Shown one piece after another: positions 62,691-64,000 of a stretch of DNA of 64,000 nucleotides (its first letter is position 1; the number at the start of each line of letters is the position of its first letter). The position numbers were made by a program, and so were the translations under genes. The stretch covers positions 1 through 64,000 of the forward strand of contig NZ_JRJG01000038.1 of the NCBI RefSeq assembly GCF_000759435.1. Reading direction: 5' to 3'. Under the pieces are notes generated by a model, which saw nothing but the letters and a program-made list of their open reading frames with translations, made no database searches and was not told where the DNA came from. The stretch is from Hoeflea sp. BAL378 (GTDB taxonomy: Bacteria > Pseudomonadota > Alphaproteobacteria > Rhizobiales > Rhizobiaceae).

Positions 62691-63386
62691 CGCGGCAGTC
62701 CTCTCTGCAATCGGCCGCGCTTGGCGGCATTGCCTTTTGCCTGGGGTTCAGACCGCCCATCGGGTGCGTTTTGCATCCGCAACAGGGTCGACGTCCCCTA
62801 TTTGTTTTTTTGTTTCGGTGTTTTCACCGTTCCCATCCACTTCAGTTTCATCCCGGCGATCCTGTTAATTTCTCCGAAACGGGGTGGATCCGCAGCAGAT
62901 TCTTCCGAAATCGGGTGTTCGGCGGTATTTCGCTCCACCCGGACTGTCGCCTCGCCCGCCGCGCCCAGGATCGACGGCCGCAAGACATGCGGCAGGGCGG
63001 GGGACCCGGGCCACCCTGAAGCCTGGTCGCTGCCGCGGCGATGACAGATGGAAACTGTGAATTGCGGGGCGTGCCGGGGAACCGCACAACGGTTCCGACC
63101 CGGTAAAAGCTGCTGCCGCTCCGTGCGAGGTCAGTCAGGCACCCCGGGGCGAGTCTGGAATAGCGGGCCCGGCAGGAGCGGCGTCCGATCCGCCCTGCGC
63201 CACCCGCCGCGACATCCGCAGGACTGGGAAGCGTCAGACGCTCCGGCGACGGCACTCAGCGGGCCCGATGCCGGGTCCGGTTAATTCCGGACCGGATCGA
63301 GGCGCATCTCCGTTGTTCATTTGCCCGGGAAAGGGTGCGCGCGCGCACTGCGGCGCCATCGGCGACCCTTTGCGATAGCGGCCCCG
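62691..63386. other. Intergenic region upstream of the HAD-peptide ABC group
   Basis: About 700 bases with no supported gene. Minus-strand side near 62790-62830 is AT-rich and likely holds the promoter for the HAD/ABC operon; a CGGTG-TTTT-CACCG repeat lies at 62816-62829. A GGAACCG-N5-CGGTTCC hairpin at 63078-63096 may relate to the end of the aminotransferase transcript. Confidence 0.45.
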
Positions 63387-64000
63387 TCAGCCCAGGATCG
63401 CGCGGATTTCCGGATCTTCCAGCGTCAGGTCCAGGACCTTGCGGGTGCGGTCGACGATGGCGTCGATTTCGTCCAGTGTGCAGCACAGCGGCGGCGCATA
63501 GCCGAAGACGCCCTGCGCGAATGACCGGATCACCAGTCCCTGCTCCCAGGCGCGGTCAAACAGCCGGGTCGCGGGCTGCAGCGCCGCCGGCAGCGGCGTC
63601 TTCTTGTCCTTGTCGGTGACGAGTTCGACGGCGCCCAGCATGCCGCGCCCGCGCACGTCGCCCACCAGGGGATGGTCGCGCAGGGTTTCGAGCCCCTCCA
63701 TCAGCCGCGCGCCGGCCTTGCGGCCGTTGTCCAGCAGCCCGCCATCATAGAGCGCCAGAACCGCCAGCGCGACCGCGGCCGAGACCGGATGCGCCGAGTA
63801 GGTGAAGCCGTGGCCGACCGCCTTGGCGCCCGCGCCGTCTGCAATGGTCTCGTAGACATGATCGGACATCAACACCGCGCCCATCGGCGCGTAGCCCGAG
63901 GTCAACCCCTTGGCGATGGTCATCAGGTCCGGCACGATGTCCTCGTCAGAGCTGGCGAAGAGCGGCCCGGTGCGGCCAAAACCGGTGATCACCTCGTCGG
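63387..64000 (-). CDS. Class III aminotransferase, C-terminal part
   Basis: The C-terminal ~204 residues of a PLP-dependent class III aminotransferase; the gene continues beyond the window end. DEVITGFGRTG and IAKGLTSGYAPMGAV contain the PLP-contacting Asp and the Schiff-base Lys. GHGFTYSAHPVSAAVALAVL and DVRGRGMLGAVELV follow as usual. Members act on omega-amino acids, diamines or beta-alanine with pyruvate or oxoglutarate. It is on the same strand as the HAD/ABC group but 700 nt away, so separate transcription is likely. Confidence 0.9.
   Translation of the reverse strand, partial: DEVITGFGRTGPLFASSDEDIVPDLMTIAKGLTSGYAPMGAVLMSDHVYETIADGAGAKAVGHGFTYSAHPVSAAVALAVLALYDGGLLDNGRKAGARLMEGLETLRDHPLVGDVRGRGMLGAVELVTDKDKKTPLPAALQPATRLFDRAWEQGLVIRSFAQGVFGYAPPLCCTLDEIDAIVDRTRKVLDLTLEDPEIRAILG

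Overview
The window is a GC-rich, densely packed chromosomal or megaplasmid segment. The many TRAP and ABC uptake systems, the numerous LysR regulators and the family types all suggest an alphaproteobacterium of the Rhodobacterales/Rhizobiales kind; this placement is inference. I see no rRNA, tRNA, CRISPR array, phage or transposase. About 57 protein genes are supported, two of them cut by the window edges. Nearly all belong to transport plus catabolism of small organic acids, sugars, amino acids and amines, each block with its own regulator.

Layout. 1-7944: the end of a fused TRAP permease, then a DctP-DctQ-DctM TRAP system with a metallo-beta-lactamase-fold hydrolase, an aldehyde dehydrogenase and a sugar-nucleotide-type epimerase/dehydrogenase. 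8587-19569: a tricarboxylate-type block with a TcuA-like flavoprotein, a CysB-like LysR, an MmgE/PrpD protein, a full-length AcnA aconitase, a second LysR, and divergent from it aconitase X (large and small subunits), an RraA-family protein and a cupin. 20020-28899: a ribose-type ABC transporter, LacI repressor, Gfo/Idh/MocA dehydrogenase, GlmS-like SIS protein and glucokinase-family kinase, with two LacI-type palindromes in front. 28920-33221 (minus strand): an Old-Yellow-Enzyme/disulfide-reductase fusion and two LysR regulators. 33651-39386: hydantoinase A and B followed by the gamma and alpha subunits of an opine-oxidase/HcnAB-like dehydrogenase, without an adjacent beta subunit. 39476-48176: a YheO/DauR-like regulator divergent from a polar amino-acid ABC transporter, PuuB-like amine oxidase, hydroxyacid dehydrogenase, cupin, tartrate-dehydrogenase-like enzyme and a succinate-semialdehyde-type dehydrogenase. 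48308-54243: EamA exporter, aldehyde dehydrogenase, DSD1-like PLP enzyme and GNAT acetyltransferase on the minus strand, divergent from an ornithine-cyclodeaminase-family gene. 54721-64000: a DAO-type oxidase divergent from an Lrp/AsnC regulator, then a minus-strand peptide-type ABC transporter with a Tat-exported binding protein, a HAD hydrolase and the C-terminal part of a class III aminotransferase.

The most unusual block is 8587-19569. Two unrelated aconitase types (AcnA and AcnX), a tricarballylate-dehydrogenase-like flavoprotein, an MmgE/PrpD enzyme and an RraA-family protein suggest a route that dehydrogenates, (de)hydrates and finally cleaves a tricarboxylate. Recurrent regulatory structure is also visible: GC-rich hairpins directly after the binding-protein gene in three of the four transporter operons, and symmetric palindromes in the expected place in front of several regulated operons.
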